Part shown: positions 8,710-17,611 of the stretch, piece after piece | Position numbering within the stretch: the first letter of the stretch is position 1 | How the letters are laid out: each line of letters opens with the position of its first letter | NCBI RefSeq assembly: GCF_049675895.1 | Contig: NZ_CP183834.1 | Location: 3,162,001-3,226,000, forward strand | Source: Ampullimonas aquatilis | GTDB lineage: Bacteria > Pseudomonadota > Gammaproteobacteria > Burkholderiales > Burkholderiaceae_D | Reading direction: 5' to 3' | Length of the DNA: 64,000 nucleotides | Position numbers and translations under genes: made by a program | Notes under the pieces: model-generated | Told to the model about the DNA's origin: nothing | Database searches by the model: none | What the model saw: the letters and a program-made list of their open reading frames with translations, nothing else

Positions 8710-9104
8710 TTGTAAATGTGCTCCGGGTCTTTCAAGACAGGCTCCACAGTTTCCCATTGGCCAGTTTGAGTATCACCAACAAACTTCTGGAAAAAACAGG
8801 AATGACGACCAGTATGACAGGCTATTCCGCCACTTTGCGTTACTTTAAGCAACACGACATCTTCATCGCAATCGAGACGAATATCATGCACTTTTTGTGT
8901 ATGCCCTGATTCTTCCCCTTTATGCCACAGACGTTGACGCGAGCGGGACCAATACACCGCCTCACCCAACTCAATCGTTTTTTGCAAAGCAGTTCGGTTC
9001 ATGAAGGCAAACATCAGCACATCATTGGATTCCAGTTCCTGCGCAATGACTGGCACCAGACCATCCTTATCCCACTTGATTTTTTCAAGCCATTCTTGAC
9101 TCAT
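8706..9104 (-). CDS. hisI: Phosphoribosyl-AMP cyclohydrolase
   Basis: A 132-residue HisI, the zinc enzyme that opens the adenine ring of PR-AMP in step three of histidine synthesis. Motifs seen: LVPVIAQELESNDVLMFAFM at the start, then YWSRSRQRLWHKGEESGH, DCDEDVVLLKV and the cysteine/histidine stretch ACHTGRHSCF that binds metal. The start is ATG at 9104 or the adjoining ATG at 9107; the TTG frame to 9128 would overlap the hisF stop. It is translationally coupled to hisE. Confidence 0.95.
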   Translation of the reverse strand: MSQEWLEKIKWDKDGLVPVIAQELESNDVLMFAFMNRTALQKTIELGEAVYWSRSRQRLWHKGEESGHTQKVHDIRLDCDEDVVLLKVTQSGGIACHTGRHSCFFQKFVGDTQTGQWETVEPVLKDPEHIYK

Positions 9105-9124
9105 CATTGCACCATTTAAAGTAA

Positions 9125-9886
9125 TCAAAGGCGCACCGGAATACCCTGCTGGGCCATATATGCTTTAGCCTGGGCAACCGTGAATTCACCATAATGGAAG
9201 ATGCTGGCGGCCAGCACCGCATCGGCATGTCCTTTACTGATGCCTTCAGCCAGATGTTCAAGATTGCCAACACCGCCAGAGGCGATGACTGGAATGGAAA
9301 CCGCATCTGATACAGCACGCGTTAGCGGTAAATTAAACCCTGCCTTGGTGCCATCTCGGTCCATACTGGTCAACAAGATTTCACCAGCCCCCAAGGCTTG
9401 CACCTGTTTGGCCCAAGCAACAGCATCAATGCCAGTCGGCTTGCGGCCACCGTGGGTATACACTTCCCAGCCAGTCCCATCTTGCGATGCTTTAGCATCA
9501 ATTGCTACCACGATACACTGCGAACCATATTTGCCAGCGGCATCGGCAACCAATTGCGGATTGGCCACTGCAGAAGAATTCATGCTGATTTTGTCTGCGC
9601 CCGAATTGAGTAAACGCCGCACATCGTCGACCGTTCGCACACCACCACCAACAGTCAAAGGAATGAAAACCTGCTCCGCAACCGCCTCGATCATGTGCAA
9701 AATCAGATCACGATCATCGCTGGTTGCGGTGATATCGAGAAAAGTCAGCTCATCTGCACCCTGTTCATCGTAGCGACGTGCGATCTCAACGGGATCACCG
9801 GCATCACGCAACTCAACAAAATTGACACCCTTGACAACCCGCCCGGCAGTGACATCAAGGCAAGGAATGATACGTTTGGCTAGCAT
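9125..9886 (-). CDS. hisF: Imidazole glycerol phosphate synthase subunit HisF
   Basis: A 253-residue (beta/alpha)8 barrel, the cyclase subunit of IGP synthase. It joins ammonia from HisH to PRFAR, giving IGP plus AICAR, which feeds purine synthesis. Seen: the start MLAKRIIPCLDVTAGRVVKG with the catalytic aspartate in CLDV, TVGGGVRTVDDVRRLL, the second catalytic aspartate in LLTSMDRDGTKAGF, and ASGGVGNLEHL. The ATG at 9886 is taken as start because the family begins MLAKRIIPCLD; the upstream GTG/ATG extension adds only MGKEIA. Confidence 0.97.
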   Translation of the reverse strand: MLAKRIIPCLDVTAGRVVKGVNFVELRDAGDPVEIARRYDEQGADELTFLDITATSDDRDLILHMIEAVAEQVFIPLTVGGGVRTVDDVRRLLNSGADKISMNSSAVANPQLVADAAGKYGSQCIVVAIDAKASQDGTGWEVYTHGGRKPTGIDAVAWAKQVQALGAGEILLTSMDRDGTKAGFNLPLTRAVSDAVSIPVIASGGVGNLEHLAEGISKGHADAVLAASIFHYGEFTVAQAKAYMAQQGIPVRL

Positions 9887-9952
9887 GGCAATCTCTTTGC
9901 CCAAACCGATTTAACCCAGTATGACTGTATTTGATCGGTCAAAAAAAGCAGC

Positions 9953-10717
9953 TTATTCAAGTTCACCACTCAACTCATCAGCTCGTTGCTGGGCAATTTT
10001 CAGATCCAGAGTGCCTTCATAGATGGAGCGACCACAAATCACGGCTTCAATACCTTCATCTTCAACCTTGCACAACGCTTCCACATCGGCCAGATTGTGT
10101 ACGCCACCTGAAGCAATCACCGGAATCCCGACGGCTTGCGCCAGTTTGATGGTCGCTTCGATATTGACGCCACCCATCATGCCATCGCGTCCAATATCGG
10201 TATAAACAATGGCTTCAACACCGTAATCTTCAAATTTTTTAGCCAGGTCAATGACTTCATGGCCAGTCAATTTACTCCAGCCATCGGTAGCGACCTTGCC
10301 ATCTTTGGCATCAAGGCCAACAATGATTTGCCCTGGGAAAGCGCCACAGGCATCGTGCAAAAATCCTGGGTTTTTAACTGCTGCTGTTCCGATAATGATG
10401 TAGTCAATACCACCATCCAAGTAACGCTCAATGGTGTCCAGATCACGAATACCGCCACCCAGCTGAATGGGAATATCATCAAACTCTTCGTCACCCTTGA
10501 CGGCCTTGACGATTGATTTGATGGCCACCTCGTTTTTTGGCTTACCGGCAAATGCCCCGTTTAGATCAACAAGATGCAAACGTCTTGCACCTTGTGCAAG
10601 CCAGTGCTTGGCCATGGCACCAGGATCTTCTGAAAAAATTGTGGCATTGTTCATGTCGCCTTGTTTAAGGCGGACACAATGACCATCTTTCAGGTCAATA
10701 GCAGGAATGAGCAACAT
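9953..10717 (-). CDS. hisA: ProFAR isomerase HisA
   Basis: A 254-residue (beta/alpha)8 barrel homologous to HisF. It isomerises ProFAR to PRFAR. Seen: LLIPAIDLKDGHCVRLKQGD with the first catalytic aspartate, IQLGGGIRDLDTI, TDIGRDGMMGG with the second, and ASGGVHNLADV, which is a standard HisA plan. It lies between hisH and hisF, 27 bp after hisH, in the leftward his operon. Confidence 0.97.
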   Translation of the reverse strand: MLLIPAIDLKDGHCVRLKQGDMNNATIFSEDPGAMAKHWLAQGARRLHLVDLNGAFAGKPKNEVAIKSIVKAVKGDEEFDDIPIQLGGGIRDLDTIERYLDGGIDYIIIGTAAVKNPGFLHDACGAFPGQIIVGLDAKDGKVATDGWSKLTGHEVIDLAKKFEDYGVEAIVYTDIGRDGMMGGVNIEATIKLAQAVGIPVIASGGVHNLADVEALCKVEDEGIEAVICGRSIYEGTLDLKIAQQRADELSGELE

Positions 10718-10744
10718 GATGGCAGAGCGAAAACAACGATTAAA

Positions 10745-11386
10745 TTAAAGGGGATTCCAGTTTACAAAGTTCTTGTACAACTGCAAACCCAAGTGTGCAC
10801 TCTTTTCAGGGTGAAACTGGGTCGCAAAAATATTATCTTTTGCTACCGCGCAACAAAACTGCTCACCGTACTCGGTCGTGCCAGCAATCGCGGTCGCTTG
10901 ATCAGGAATAACGTAATAGCTATGTACAAAATAAAAATAGGATTCGTCGGGTATTGCATGCCAAACAGGGTGATCCATCGATTGCCTGACCCGATTCCAT
11001 CCCATTTGCGGCACTTTATAACGTGTTCCATCAGGCTGTAATCGATCTTCCAGATCGAAACGAACTACCTTGCCCGGAATCAAACCCAAACAATCACAAT
11101 CACCCTCAGCACTCCAATCAAACAACATTTGCTCACCAACACAGACACCTAATAATGGTTTTGTTTTGGCACAGTGCAAAAGCGTTTCTCGCAATCCTGA
11201 ATCATTCAAAGAGCGCATGCAATCAGGCATGGCCCCCTGACCTGGTAAGACGATTCTGTCAGCAGCCTGTAAATGGGCTTTCTCACCGCTGATCAGCACT
11301 TCCGCATCTGGCGCAACATGCATAAGCGCCTGCGCTACTGACCGGACATTACCCATGCCGTAATCTACGACAACAATCTTGCTCAT
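10745..11386 (-). CDS. hisH: Imidazole glycerol phosphate synthase subunit HisH (glutamine amidotransferase)
   Basis: A 213-residue class I glutamine amidotransferase that releases ammonia for HisF. The nucleophile is C82 in LGVCVGEQMLF, and the His-Glu pair is in ATQFHPEKSAHLG near the C-terminus. DYGMGNVRSVAQAL starts the protein and LPGQGAMPDCM forms the oxyanion region. Its gene follows hisB after 16 bp. Confidence 0.97.
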   Translation of the reverse strand: MSKIVVVDYGMGNVRSVAQALMHVAPDAEVLISGEKAHLQAADRIVLPGQGAMPDCMRSLNDSGLRETLLHCAKTKPLLGVCVGEQMLFDWSAEGDCDCLGLIPGKVVRFDLEDRLQPDGTRYKVPQMGWNRVRQSMDHPVWHAIPDESYFYFVHSYYVIPDQATAIAGTTEYGEQFCCAVAKDNIFATQFHPEKSAHLGLQLYKNFVNWNPL

Positions 11387-11402
11387 AGGATGCTACTGGA
11401 AA

Positions 11403-11990
11403 TTAAAGACTGCCCTTGGTGGAAGGAATCTGCCCTGTGGCACGCGGATCAAGCTCTACAGCCATGCGCAAAGCCCGGCCGAATGCCTTAAATACAGTTT
11501 CACATTGATGGTGTGCATTGTCACCTCGCAAATTATCAATATGCAAGGTGATCAAGGCATGGTTCACAAAACCCTGAAAAAACTCATGAGTCAGGTCGAC
11601 ATCAAAGGCTCCAATCATGGCGCGCTTAAACGGAACATGAAACTCGAGACCAGGGCGACCCGATAAATCAACCACCACTCGCGACAATGCTTCATCCAAG
11701 GGTACATAGGCATGGCCATAACGGCGCAAACCCATTTTGTCACCCGCAGCTTTGGCAAAGGCCTGACCAAGCGTGATGCCAACGTCTTCCACCGTATGAT
11801 GCGCATCGATATGCAAATCACCTTTGGCAACCACTTTCAGATCGATCAGCCCATGCCGGGCAATCTGATCCAACATATGATCCAGAAACGGGACACCCGT
11901 CTCCAATTGCTTGATGCCAGTTCCATCCAAATTAATTTCAACTGAAATCTGGGTTTCCGAGGTGTGACGTGTAATTTGAGCTTGCCGCAT
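11403..11990 (-). CDS. hisB: Imidazoleglycerol-phosphate dehydratase
   Basis: A 195-residue monofunctional IGP dehydratase, without the phosphatase domain found in E. coli HisB, as is usual in betaproteobacteria. Duplicated metal-binding motifs are visible: FLDHMLDQIARHG with DAHHTVEDVGI, and later LTHEFFQGF with DNAHHQCETVFKAFGRAL. It is the first gene of the leftward hisB-H-A-F-I-E run, because hisC upstream is on the other strand. It must therefore have its own promoter in the 155-bp gap to hisC. Confidence 0.97.
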   Translation of the reverse strand: MRQAQITRHTSETQISVEINLDGTGIKQLETGVPFLDHMLDQIARHGLIDLKVVAKGDLHIDAHHTVEDVGITLGQAFAKAAGDKMGLRRYGHAYVPLDEALSRVVVDLSGRPGLEFHVPFKRAMIGAFDVDLTHEFFQGFVNHALITLHIDNLRGDNAHHQCETVFKAFGRALRMAVELDPRATGQIPSTKGSL

Positions 11991-12145
11991 AAGGAGTAAA
12001 TCGCGGTTAAATTGAGTAATTAATATGTATTAGAAAGACGCCAAGACCAAGCTTAACGCTGCCTGAGCAAGGGTAACATGATACCATCGGGTCAGTTTGC
12101 CGTCTTTCACGCATTTCAGTCTGTTTTTTCTCATCCGACTACTTT
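11991..12145. promoter_or_regulatory. Divergent gap between hisB and hisC
   Basis: This 155-bp gap must carry promoters for both hisB (leftward) and hisC (rightward). A near-palindrome, GGTAACATGATACC (12071-12084, 12 of 14 positions symmetric), lies near its centre and could be an operator. No leader-peptide histidine run, T-box or clear -35/-10 pair was found. The label rests on position. Confidence 0.4.
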
Positions 12146-13207
12146 ATGAGCCGTTTCTGGAGTTCCGTCGTTCATACGCTCACCCCGTATGTTCCTGGTG
12201 AGCAGCCCAAGCTGCCCAATCTGATCAAACTCAATACCAATGAGAATCCTTATCCACCTTCTCCCAAGGTACTAGAAGCGATTTCCTTAGCCAATCAGAA
12301 TAATCTCAAGCGCTATCCAGACCCCAATTCTGATGCCTTGAAAAACACCATCGCCAAACATTTTGGCTTGGAAAACAATCAGATTTTCACTGGTAATGGT
12401 TCTGACGAGATTTTGGCCCATATTTTTTTCGGCCTGCTAAAACATGACTTGCCGGTGTTGTTTCCTGACATCACCTACAGCTTTTATCCGGTTTATTGCG
12501 AGCTCTATGAAATAACAACGCAAAAAATTCCAGTCGATGACAAGTTTGCCATTCAGATCCAGGATTATCGGATTCCTAATGGCGGCATTATTTTTCCAAA
12601 CCCCAATGCCCCGACCGGCCAAGCCATGACACTGGATCAGATTGATGCCTTGCTGCAATTCAATACCAACTCCGTGGTGGTCATTGACGAAGCTTATGTC
12701 GATTTTGGCACTGAATCTGCGGTTTCTTTGATCAAGACATATCCTAATCTACTGGTTGTCCATACGCTATCCAAGTCGCGCTCTTTGGCAGGTTTACGGG
12801 TTGGCTATGCCATGGGTGACAGCAAATTGATTGAAGCGCTGGAACGCGTCAAAAATTGTTTTAACTCTTATCCACTTGATCAATTGGCGCAGGCGGGCGC
12901 AGTAGCTGCCTTCCAAGATCAGGCCTATTTCCAGCAAACATGCCAGGCCGTGATGGGTAGCCGTGAATGGTTGTCCAAAGAACTTGATCAATTAGGTTTT
13001 CAAGTTTTACCTTCGCGCGCCAACTTTGTCTTTGCCCGACACAGCCAACATGATGCGGCGCAACTTGCCACGGCTCTTCGAAAACAAAACATTATTGTGC
13101 GCCACTTCAAATTGGCCAGAATTGACCAATTTTTGCGGATAACCGTGGGCACTAATGAGGAATGTGCCACTCTAATTGCGGCACTGAAGCAAATTCTTAG
13201 CGCTTAA
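12146..13207 (+). CDS. hisC: Histidinol-phosphate aminotransferase, HisC2-like, opposite strand to the operon
   Basis: A 353-residue class I/II PLP aminotransferase that converts imidazole acetol phosphate to histidinol phosphate. Seen: KLNTNENPYPPSPKV, TGNGSDEIL, PNPNAPTG, IDEAYVDF and the PLP lysine K210 in HTLSKSRSLAGLRVGYAMG. The opening (FWSSVVHTLTPYVPGEQPK) resembles the HisC2 subgroup more than the operon-type HisC, which I recall as shorter at the N-terminus. It is on the plus strand between hisB and hisD, both on the minus strand, so it splits the operon. Base composition looks somewhat more AT-rich than its neighbours. Replacement of the native hisC by an inverted or transferred copy is an inference. 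Confidence 0.93.
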   Translation: MSRFWSSVVHTLTPYVPGEQPKLPNLIKLNTNENPYPPSPKVLEAISLANQNNLKRYPDPNSDALKNTIAKHFGLENNQIFTGNGSDEILAHIFFGLLKHDLPVLFPDITYSFYPVYCELYEITTQKIPVDDKFAIQIQDYRIPNGGIIFPNPNAPTGQAMTLDQIDALLQFNTNSVVVIDEAYVDFGTESAVSLIKTYPNLLVVHTLSKSRSLAGLRVGYAMGDSKLIEALERVKNCFNSYPLDQLAQAGAVAAFQDQAYFQQTCQAVMGSREWLSKELDQLGFQVLPSRANFVFARHSQHDAAQLATALRKQNIIVRHFKLARIDQFLRITVGTNEECATLIAALKQILSA

Positions 13208-13212
13208 GAATT

Positions 13213-13256
13213 TAAAAAACTGAATGGTTTGACGCAAAACCACTGTCGAACCATTC
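13213..13256 (-). terminator. Rho-independent terminator after hisD
   Basis: GAATGGTTTGAC (13222-13233) pairs with GTCGAACCATTC (13245-13256), 11 of 12 positions plus a G-T pair. Reading leftward, the hairpin is followed by AGTTTTTTAAA, so it suits hisD transcripts. It lies between the convergent hisC and hisD stops, starting three bases past the hisD stop. Confidence 0.75.
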
Positions 13257-13258
13257 GC

Positions 13259-14596
13259 TCATTCTTTAAAGCGATATTCGGCAGACCGTGCATGCGCCTG
13301 CAAACCTTCGCCGTAGGCCAGCTCGGCGGCCACCCGACCAAGATTGGCGGCACCTTTTTCACTGACTTCAATAATGGACGAGCGTTTTTGAAAATCATAG
13401 ACACCCAGTGGCGATGAAAAACGAGCAGTGCGAGACGTTGGCAATACGTGGTTAGGTCCAGCACAATAATCTCCCAGTGACTCACTGGTAAACCGGCCAA
13501 GAAACATGGCACCCGCATGGCGAATCTGCTCCGCCCATATATGCGGATTTTCGGCTGAAATTTCCAGATGCTCAGGGGCGATATAGTTAGCAATGGCGCA
13601 AGCCTCCGCCATGTCGCGCACCTTGATCAAGGCACCACGATTAACCAGGGAAGTAGCAATTACCTGCTTGCGCGGCATGTCGCCCAACTGCTTTTGTATG
13701 CTGGCTTCAACCTGATCCAAATAAGCCGAATCAGGGCATAAAAGAATCGATTGGGCCAATTCATCATGCTCGGCTTGCGAGAAGAGATCCATCGCAACCC
13801 AATCAGGATCAGTGGTGCCATCGCAGATGACCAAAATCTCGGAAGGTCCGGCAATCATATCAATGCCCACCACACCAAACACACGACGTTTGGCCGCTGC
13901 CACAAAAGCATTACCTGGCCCAACGATCTTGTCGACAGCTGGTATGGTTTGAGTGCCGTAAGCCAGTGCACCTACTGCTTGAGCACCACCAATGGTAAAA
14001 GCGCGTGAAACACCGGCTATGTATGCTGCAGCAAGCACTAAATCATTGCGCACGCCGTCAGGGGTTGGTACCACCATCATGATTTCCGGCACGCCAGCTA
14101 CATGTGCGGGTATGGCATTCATCAATACCGATGAAGGATAGGCCGCCTTGCCACCAGGCACATAAATACCGACCCGATCCAATGGTGTCACCTTCTGCCC
14201 CAGCAGAGTGCCATCTTCATCCTGGTAAGAAAATCCTTGTGAACCAATCGCTTCATACTGCTTTTGGTGATAGCTGCGAACACGATCGGCTGCGGTTTGC
14301 AAGGCTTGCTTTTGCGCAGTGGGTAATCCTTCAAACGCTGCTTTTAAGGCTGCTTGGGACAATTCCAGCTCCGCCATGACTGCTGCCTGCAAGCGATCAA
14401 AACGTTGGGTATATACCAGTACGGCAGCATCACCGCGTTGTTTCACATCTGCCAAAATTTGGGCTGCCGCCTGGTCAATCGCAGCATCTTCTCCAGCCTC
14501 AAATGCCAATAAGGTTTTGAGTTGGGAGTCAAAATCTATTGATTGAGAGTCCAGTTGACGAATAGTGATATTTTGAGCAAGAGATTGAGTAGTCAT
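13259..14596 (-). CDS. hisD: Histidinol dehydrogenase
   Basis: A 445-residue zinc- and NAD-dependent enzyme for the last two steps of histidine synthesis (histidinol to histidine). Family blocks seen: VTPLDRVGIYVPGGKAAYPS, GGAQAVGALAYGTQTIP, KIVGPGNAFV, DMIAGPSEILV, SQAEHDELAQ and the zinc-binding APEHLEI. The ATG at 14596 is chosen since it gives the usual length and a 16-bp gap to hisG; a longer frame to 14638 overlaps hisG. Downstream hisC is on the other strand, and a terminator follows the stop. Confidence 0.96.
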   Translation of the reverse strand: MTTQSLAQNITIRQLDSQSIDFDSQLKTLLAFEAGEDAAIDQAAAQILADVKQRGDAAVLVYTQRFDRLQAAVMAELELSQAALKAAFEGLPTAQKQALQTAADRVRSYHQKQYEAIGSQGFSYQDEDGTLLGQKVTPLDRVGIYVPGGKAAYPSSVLMNAIPAHVAGVPEIMMVVPTPDGVRNDLVLAAAYIAGVSRAFTIGGAQAVGALAYGTQTIPAVDKIVGPGNAFVAAAKRRVFGVVGIDMIAGPSEILVICDGTTDPDWVAMDLFSQAEHDELAQSILLCPDSAYLDQVEASIQKQLGDMPRKQVIATSLVNRGALIKVRDMAEACAIANYIAPEHLEISAENPHIWAEQIRHAGAMFLGRFTSESLGDYCAGPNHVLPTSRTARFSSPLGVYDFQKRSSIIEVSEKGAANLGRVAAELAYGEGLQAHARSAEYRFKE

Positions 14597-14612
14597 AGCA
14601 ATTACATGGTGC

Positions 14613-15260
14613 CTAAATCGCCATTTTAAAGGCATCAAGAATGGGCTGGAGACGCTCCCGTTTCATTTTCAGGGCGGCCTGATTCACCACCAGTCGCGAA
14701 GAAATTTCCATGATCGCCTCAACCTCGACCAATTTATTGGCTTTCAAGGTATTGCCAGTGGAAACCAAGTCAACAATCGCATCAGCCAAACCAACCAGCG
14801 GTGCCAACTCCATAGAACCATACAACTTGATCAGATCGACATGAACCCCTTTACGGGCAAAATGTTCACGGGCGATGTGGGTATATTTGGTAGCAACGGA
14901 CAAGCGTGCGCCTTGCCGTACCGCCTTGGCGTAATCAAAGCCTTCGCGCACTGCAACTGACACTCGACAGGCTGCGATCTTCAGATCAATAGGTTGATAT
15001 AAACCGGCCGCACTCTGTGTACCACCAGCATGTTCAATCAGTACATCCTTGCCGGCCACACCAATATCTGCGGCACCATATTGCACATAAGTCGGCACAT
15101 CCGAAGCGCGCACAATAATGACACGCACATCATCCTGATTGGTCGGCAATATCAGCTTGCGCGATTTTTCGGGATCTTCAGCAACGGTAATACCGGCCGC
15201 AGCCAGCAGCGGCAGGGTCTCATCAAAGATACGCCCTTTGGATAAAGCCAATGTAATCAC
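14613..15260 (-). CDS. hisG: ATP phosphoribosyltransferase, short form (HisG-S)
   Basis: A 215-residue protein of the short HisG class, which lacks the regulatory C-terminal domain and normally needs HisZ as an allosteric partner. No hisZ is in this window. It catalyses the first step, ATP plus PRPP to PR-ATP. Seen: ITLALSKGRIFDETLPLL, GAADIGVAGKDVL and the PRPP-binding LADAIVDLVSTGNTLKAN. It starts 2 bp after the murA stop, so it likely belongs to a murA-hisG-hisD transcript. Confidence 0.96.
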   Translation of the reverse strand: MITLALSKGRIFDETLPLLAAAGITVAEDPEKSRKLILPTNQDDVRVIIVRASDVPTYVQYGAADIGVAGKDVLIEHAGGTQSAAGLYQPIDLKIAACRVSVAVREGFDYAKAVRQGARLSVATKYTHIAREHFARKGVHVDLIKLYGSMELAPLVGLADAIVDLVSTGNTLKANKLVEVEAIMEISSRLVVNQAALKMKRERLQPILDAFKMAI

Positions 15261-15262
15261 AT

Positions 15263-16519
15263 TCAGCCTTTCACCCTAAGGATATCTGCCCCTACGGCTG
15301 AGAGTTTTTTCTCCATCTGATCATAGCCACGATCAAGATGGTAAATCCGGTCAATGATAGTTTCGCCTTCCGCAATCAACCCGCCAATCACCAGGCTGGC
15401 TGAGGCTCGCAAGTCGGTCGCCATCACGGTCGCGCCGGACAGTTTGTCGACACCTTTGATAACCGCCGTATTACCTTCGATGGTGATATCGGCACCTAAA
15501 CGACGCAATTCCTGTACATGCATGAAACGATTTTCAAAAATGGTTTCAGTCACCATGGAAGTCCCACGAGCAATCGTATTTAAGGCCATGAATTGTGCCT
15601 GCATATCCGTTGGAAACGCTGGATATTCTGAGGTACGAAAACTCACTGCTTTAGGACTGGTGTAATTGGCGACGATGATGGAATCATCATGTACCTCGAC
15701 CAACACACCTGCTTCACGCAGTTTTTCTATCATTGCGTCCAGCGTATCGGGCAAGGTTTTATGCAATACCACACGACCACCGGCAGCGGCTACTGCACAG
15801 AGGAATGTACCTGTTTCTATCCGATCCGGCATGACATGATGGCGCGCACCATGTAACTGGTCAACACCTTGAACGGTGATCTTATGCGTTCCGGCACCTT
15901 CAATTTTGGCACCCATTTTGATGAGCAAGGCCGCCAAATCACGCACTTCTGGTTCTTGAGCGGCATTCTCAATGACGGTCTCACCGTCTGCCAGCACGGC
16001 AGCCATGAGCAAGTTTTCAGTTCCGGTCACGGTTACCATATCGGTGGTAATCCGAGCCCCTTTCAAACGGGTCGCTTTAGCGTGAATATAACCATGTTCG
16101 ATGGTGATTTCGGCACCCATGGCTTGCAAACCTTTGATATGCTGATCAACAGGACGCTGACCAATTGCGCAGCCACCGGGCAGGGAAACTTTTGCTTCAC
16201 CAAATCGGGCAACCATCGGCCCCAGCACTAAAATAGCCGCCCGCATGGTCTTCACCATTTCGTACGGAGCTTCCAGTTTGGTGACATGAGTGGCTGCTAA
16301 CGTCACACCATCATCCTCGTCACGCTCTGCATCAACGCCCATCTGTTGGAGCAGTCGAATACAGGTAGACACATCCTTGAGACGTGGCACATTGAAGAGC
16401 TCGACAGGATCTTTGGTGAGCAAACTGGCGCAAATAATTGGCAATGCCGCATTTTTTGCACCAGAAATTGTGATTTCACCGGTAAGTGGCTTACCGCCCT
16501 TGATGACCAGTTTATCCAT
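15263..16519 (-). CDS. murA: UDP-N-acetylglucosamine 1-carboxyvinyltransferase
   Basis: A 418-residue MurA, which transfers enolpyruvate from PEP to UDP-GlcNAc in the first committed step of peptidoglycan synthesis. Seen: ISGAKNAALPI at the start, the active-site cysteine C117 in PGGCAIGQRPVD (the residue attacked by fosfomycin), and EYPAFPTDMQAQ. The start ATG at 16519 shares its A with the last base of the bolA-like stop (TAATG). An upstream extension would overlap the bolA-like gene. Its place between bolA and hisG is conserved in betaproteobacteria. Confidence 0.97.
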   Translation of the reverse strand: MDKLVIKGGKPLTGEITISGAKNAALPIICASLLTKDPVELFNVPRLKDVSTCIRLLQQMGVDAERDEDDGVTLAATHVTKLEAPYEMVKTMRAAILVLGPMVARFGEAKVSLPGGCAIGQRPVDQHIKGLQAMGAEITIEHGYIHAKATRLKGARITTDMVTVTGTENLLMAAVLADGETVIENAAQEPEVRDLAALLIKMGAKIEGAGTHKITVQGVDQLHGARHHVMPDRIETGTFLCAVAAAGGRVVLHKTLPDTLDAMIEKLREAGVLVEVHDDSIIVANYTSPKAVSFRTSEYPAFPTDMQAQFMALNTIARGTSMVTETIFENRFMHVQELRRLGADITIEGNTAVIKGVDKLSGATVMATDLRASASLVIGGLIAEGETIIDRIYHLDRGYDQMEKKLSAVGADILRVKG

Positions 16520-16770
16520 TAAGCGGCTTGTCCTTGCCACTCATCTGGCGTCAAAGTCTTCATTGATAAGGCATGAATTTCTGCCTTCATGCGATCACCC
16601 AGCGCCTGATAAACAATCTGATGACGGGCAATTGGGCGTTTGCCGGCAAATTCGGCACTCACAATCACCGCCTGAAAATGTTCACCATCACCTTCAACGG
16701 CAACATGCTGGCAGCTCATGCCAGTTTCAATATATTGTTTGATTTGCTCTGGGGTTGGTTTGGTATTCAT
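16519..16770 (-). CDS. BolA family protein (IbaG/YrbA-like)
   Basis: An 83-residue BolA-fold protein. The signature GDGEHFQAVIVSAEFAGKRPIARHQIVYQALGD holds the conserved histidine and the class II KH-like helix. Position immediately before murA is that of E. coli ibaG, so it is likely the IbaG type, thought to bind iron-sulfur clusters with monothiol glutaredoxins. The ATG at 16770 has AAAGG about 8 bases upstream; a GTG three codons earlier is also possible. Confidence 0.92.
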   Translation of the reverse strand: MNTKPTPEQIKQYIETGMSCQHVAVEGDGEHFQAVIVSAEFAGKRPIARHQIVYQALGDRMKAEIHALSMKTLTPDEWQGQAA

Positions 16771-16832
16771 GCAATTCACCTTTGGAATAATGCCGAAAGA
16801 CGGCTATTTTACTGCTTCAACGCGACCTGTCG

Positions 16833-17603
16833 TTAATGTCGCAACTTATAGCCACTTTTTAACAATTGAATGGCTATTGCTGAAACGAGCAAAAAACTCA
16901 CCAGTGTAATGAAAAAACTGGTAGTTGGAGGGAAATCTGAGGCACCGAGAAAGCCATATCGGAAGCCATCAATCATGTAAAAGAAAGGATTAAGGTGCGA
17001 AACCTGCTGCCAAAATGGCGGCAAGGAATGAATTGAGTAAAAAACGCCCGACAAAAATGTGGCGGGCATGATCAAAAAATTTTGAAAAGCAGCCAGCTGA
17101 TCAAATTTTTCGGCCCAAATTCCTGCAATTACGCCTAAAGCACCCAATAAAGCTGCGCCAACCAATGCAAAGAGCAATATCCATAAGGGTGCTGCAAAAC
17201 TAAGGTGCGCAAACCAGGCAGTAACCACAAAAACGCCCAGCCCCACAGCCACGCCGCGAACCACCGCCGCAAGTACATAAGCACCAAAAAATTCCCAATG
17301 TGACAAAGGCGGCAAGAGGATAAAGACCAGATTGCCGGTAATGCGTGACTGAATCAGCGATGATGAGCTATTGGCAAAGGCATTTTGCAAGACGCTCATC
17401 ATCACCAAACCAGGAATCAGAAACGCACTGTAATTGACGCTACCAAAGACCTGCACACGATCTTCCAGCACATGGCCAAAGATGAGCAAGTACAACATGG
17501 CCGTCAGAATAGGCGCTGCAATGGTCTGAAAACTGACTTTCCAGAAACGCAGCAGCTCCTTGTAGAACAGGGTTTGAAAACCAATCACGCCAATACCTTT
17601 CAC
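16833..17603 (-). CDS. ABC-2 type exporter, permease (YadH-like)
   Basis: A 256-residue membrane protein with about six predicted spans, from FQTIAAPILTAMLYLLIFGH to FFITLVSFLLVSAIAIQLL. The central NFLIMPATFLSGVFYSI and HLNPFFYMIDGFRYG are typical of the YadH/NodJ ABC-2 permease family. It works with the ATPase 8 bp upstream. The substrate is unknown. In relatives this pair lies between the mla lipid-transport genes and bolA-murA. Confidence 0.9.
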   Translation of the reverse strand: MKGIGVIGFQTLFYKELLRFWKVSFQTIAAPILTAMLYLLIFGHVLEDRVQVFGSVNYSAFLIPGLVMMSVLQNAFANSSSSLIQSRITGNLVFILLPPLSHWEFFGAYVLAAVVRGVAVGLGVFVVTAWFAHLSFAAPLWILLFALVGAALLGALGVIAGIWAEKFDQLAAFQNFLIMPATFLSGVFYSIHSLPPFWQQVSHLNPFFYMIDGFRYGFLGASDFPPTTSFFITLVSFLLVSAIAIQLLKSGYKLRH

Positions 17604-17611
17604 GCTTTCCT

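Noticed and set aside
11993..12060. GGAGTA next to the hisB start, considered as a sixth element copy
   Set aside because: At the required offsets the AAGTGC block (expected near 12019) and the AGTAT end (expected near 12058) are absent.
12033..12108. GAAAGACG ... CGTCTTTC inverted repeat near hisC, considered as the edges of an inversion
   Set aside because: Only 8 bp, both arms lie upstream of hisC and do not flank the inverted gene.
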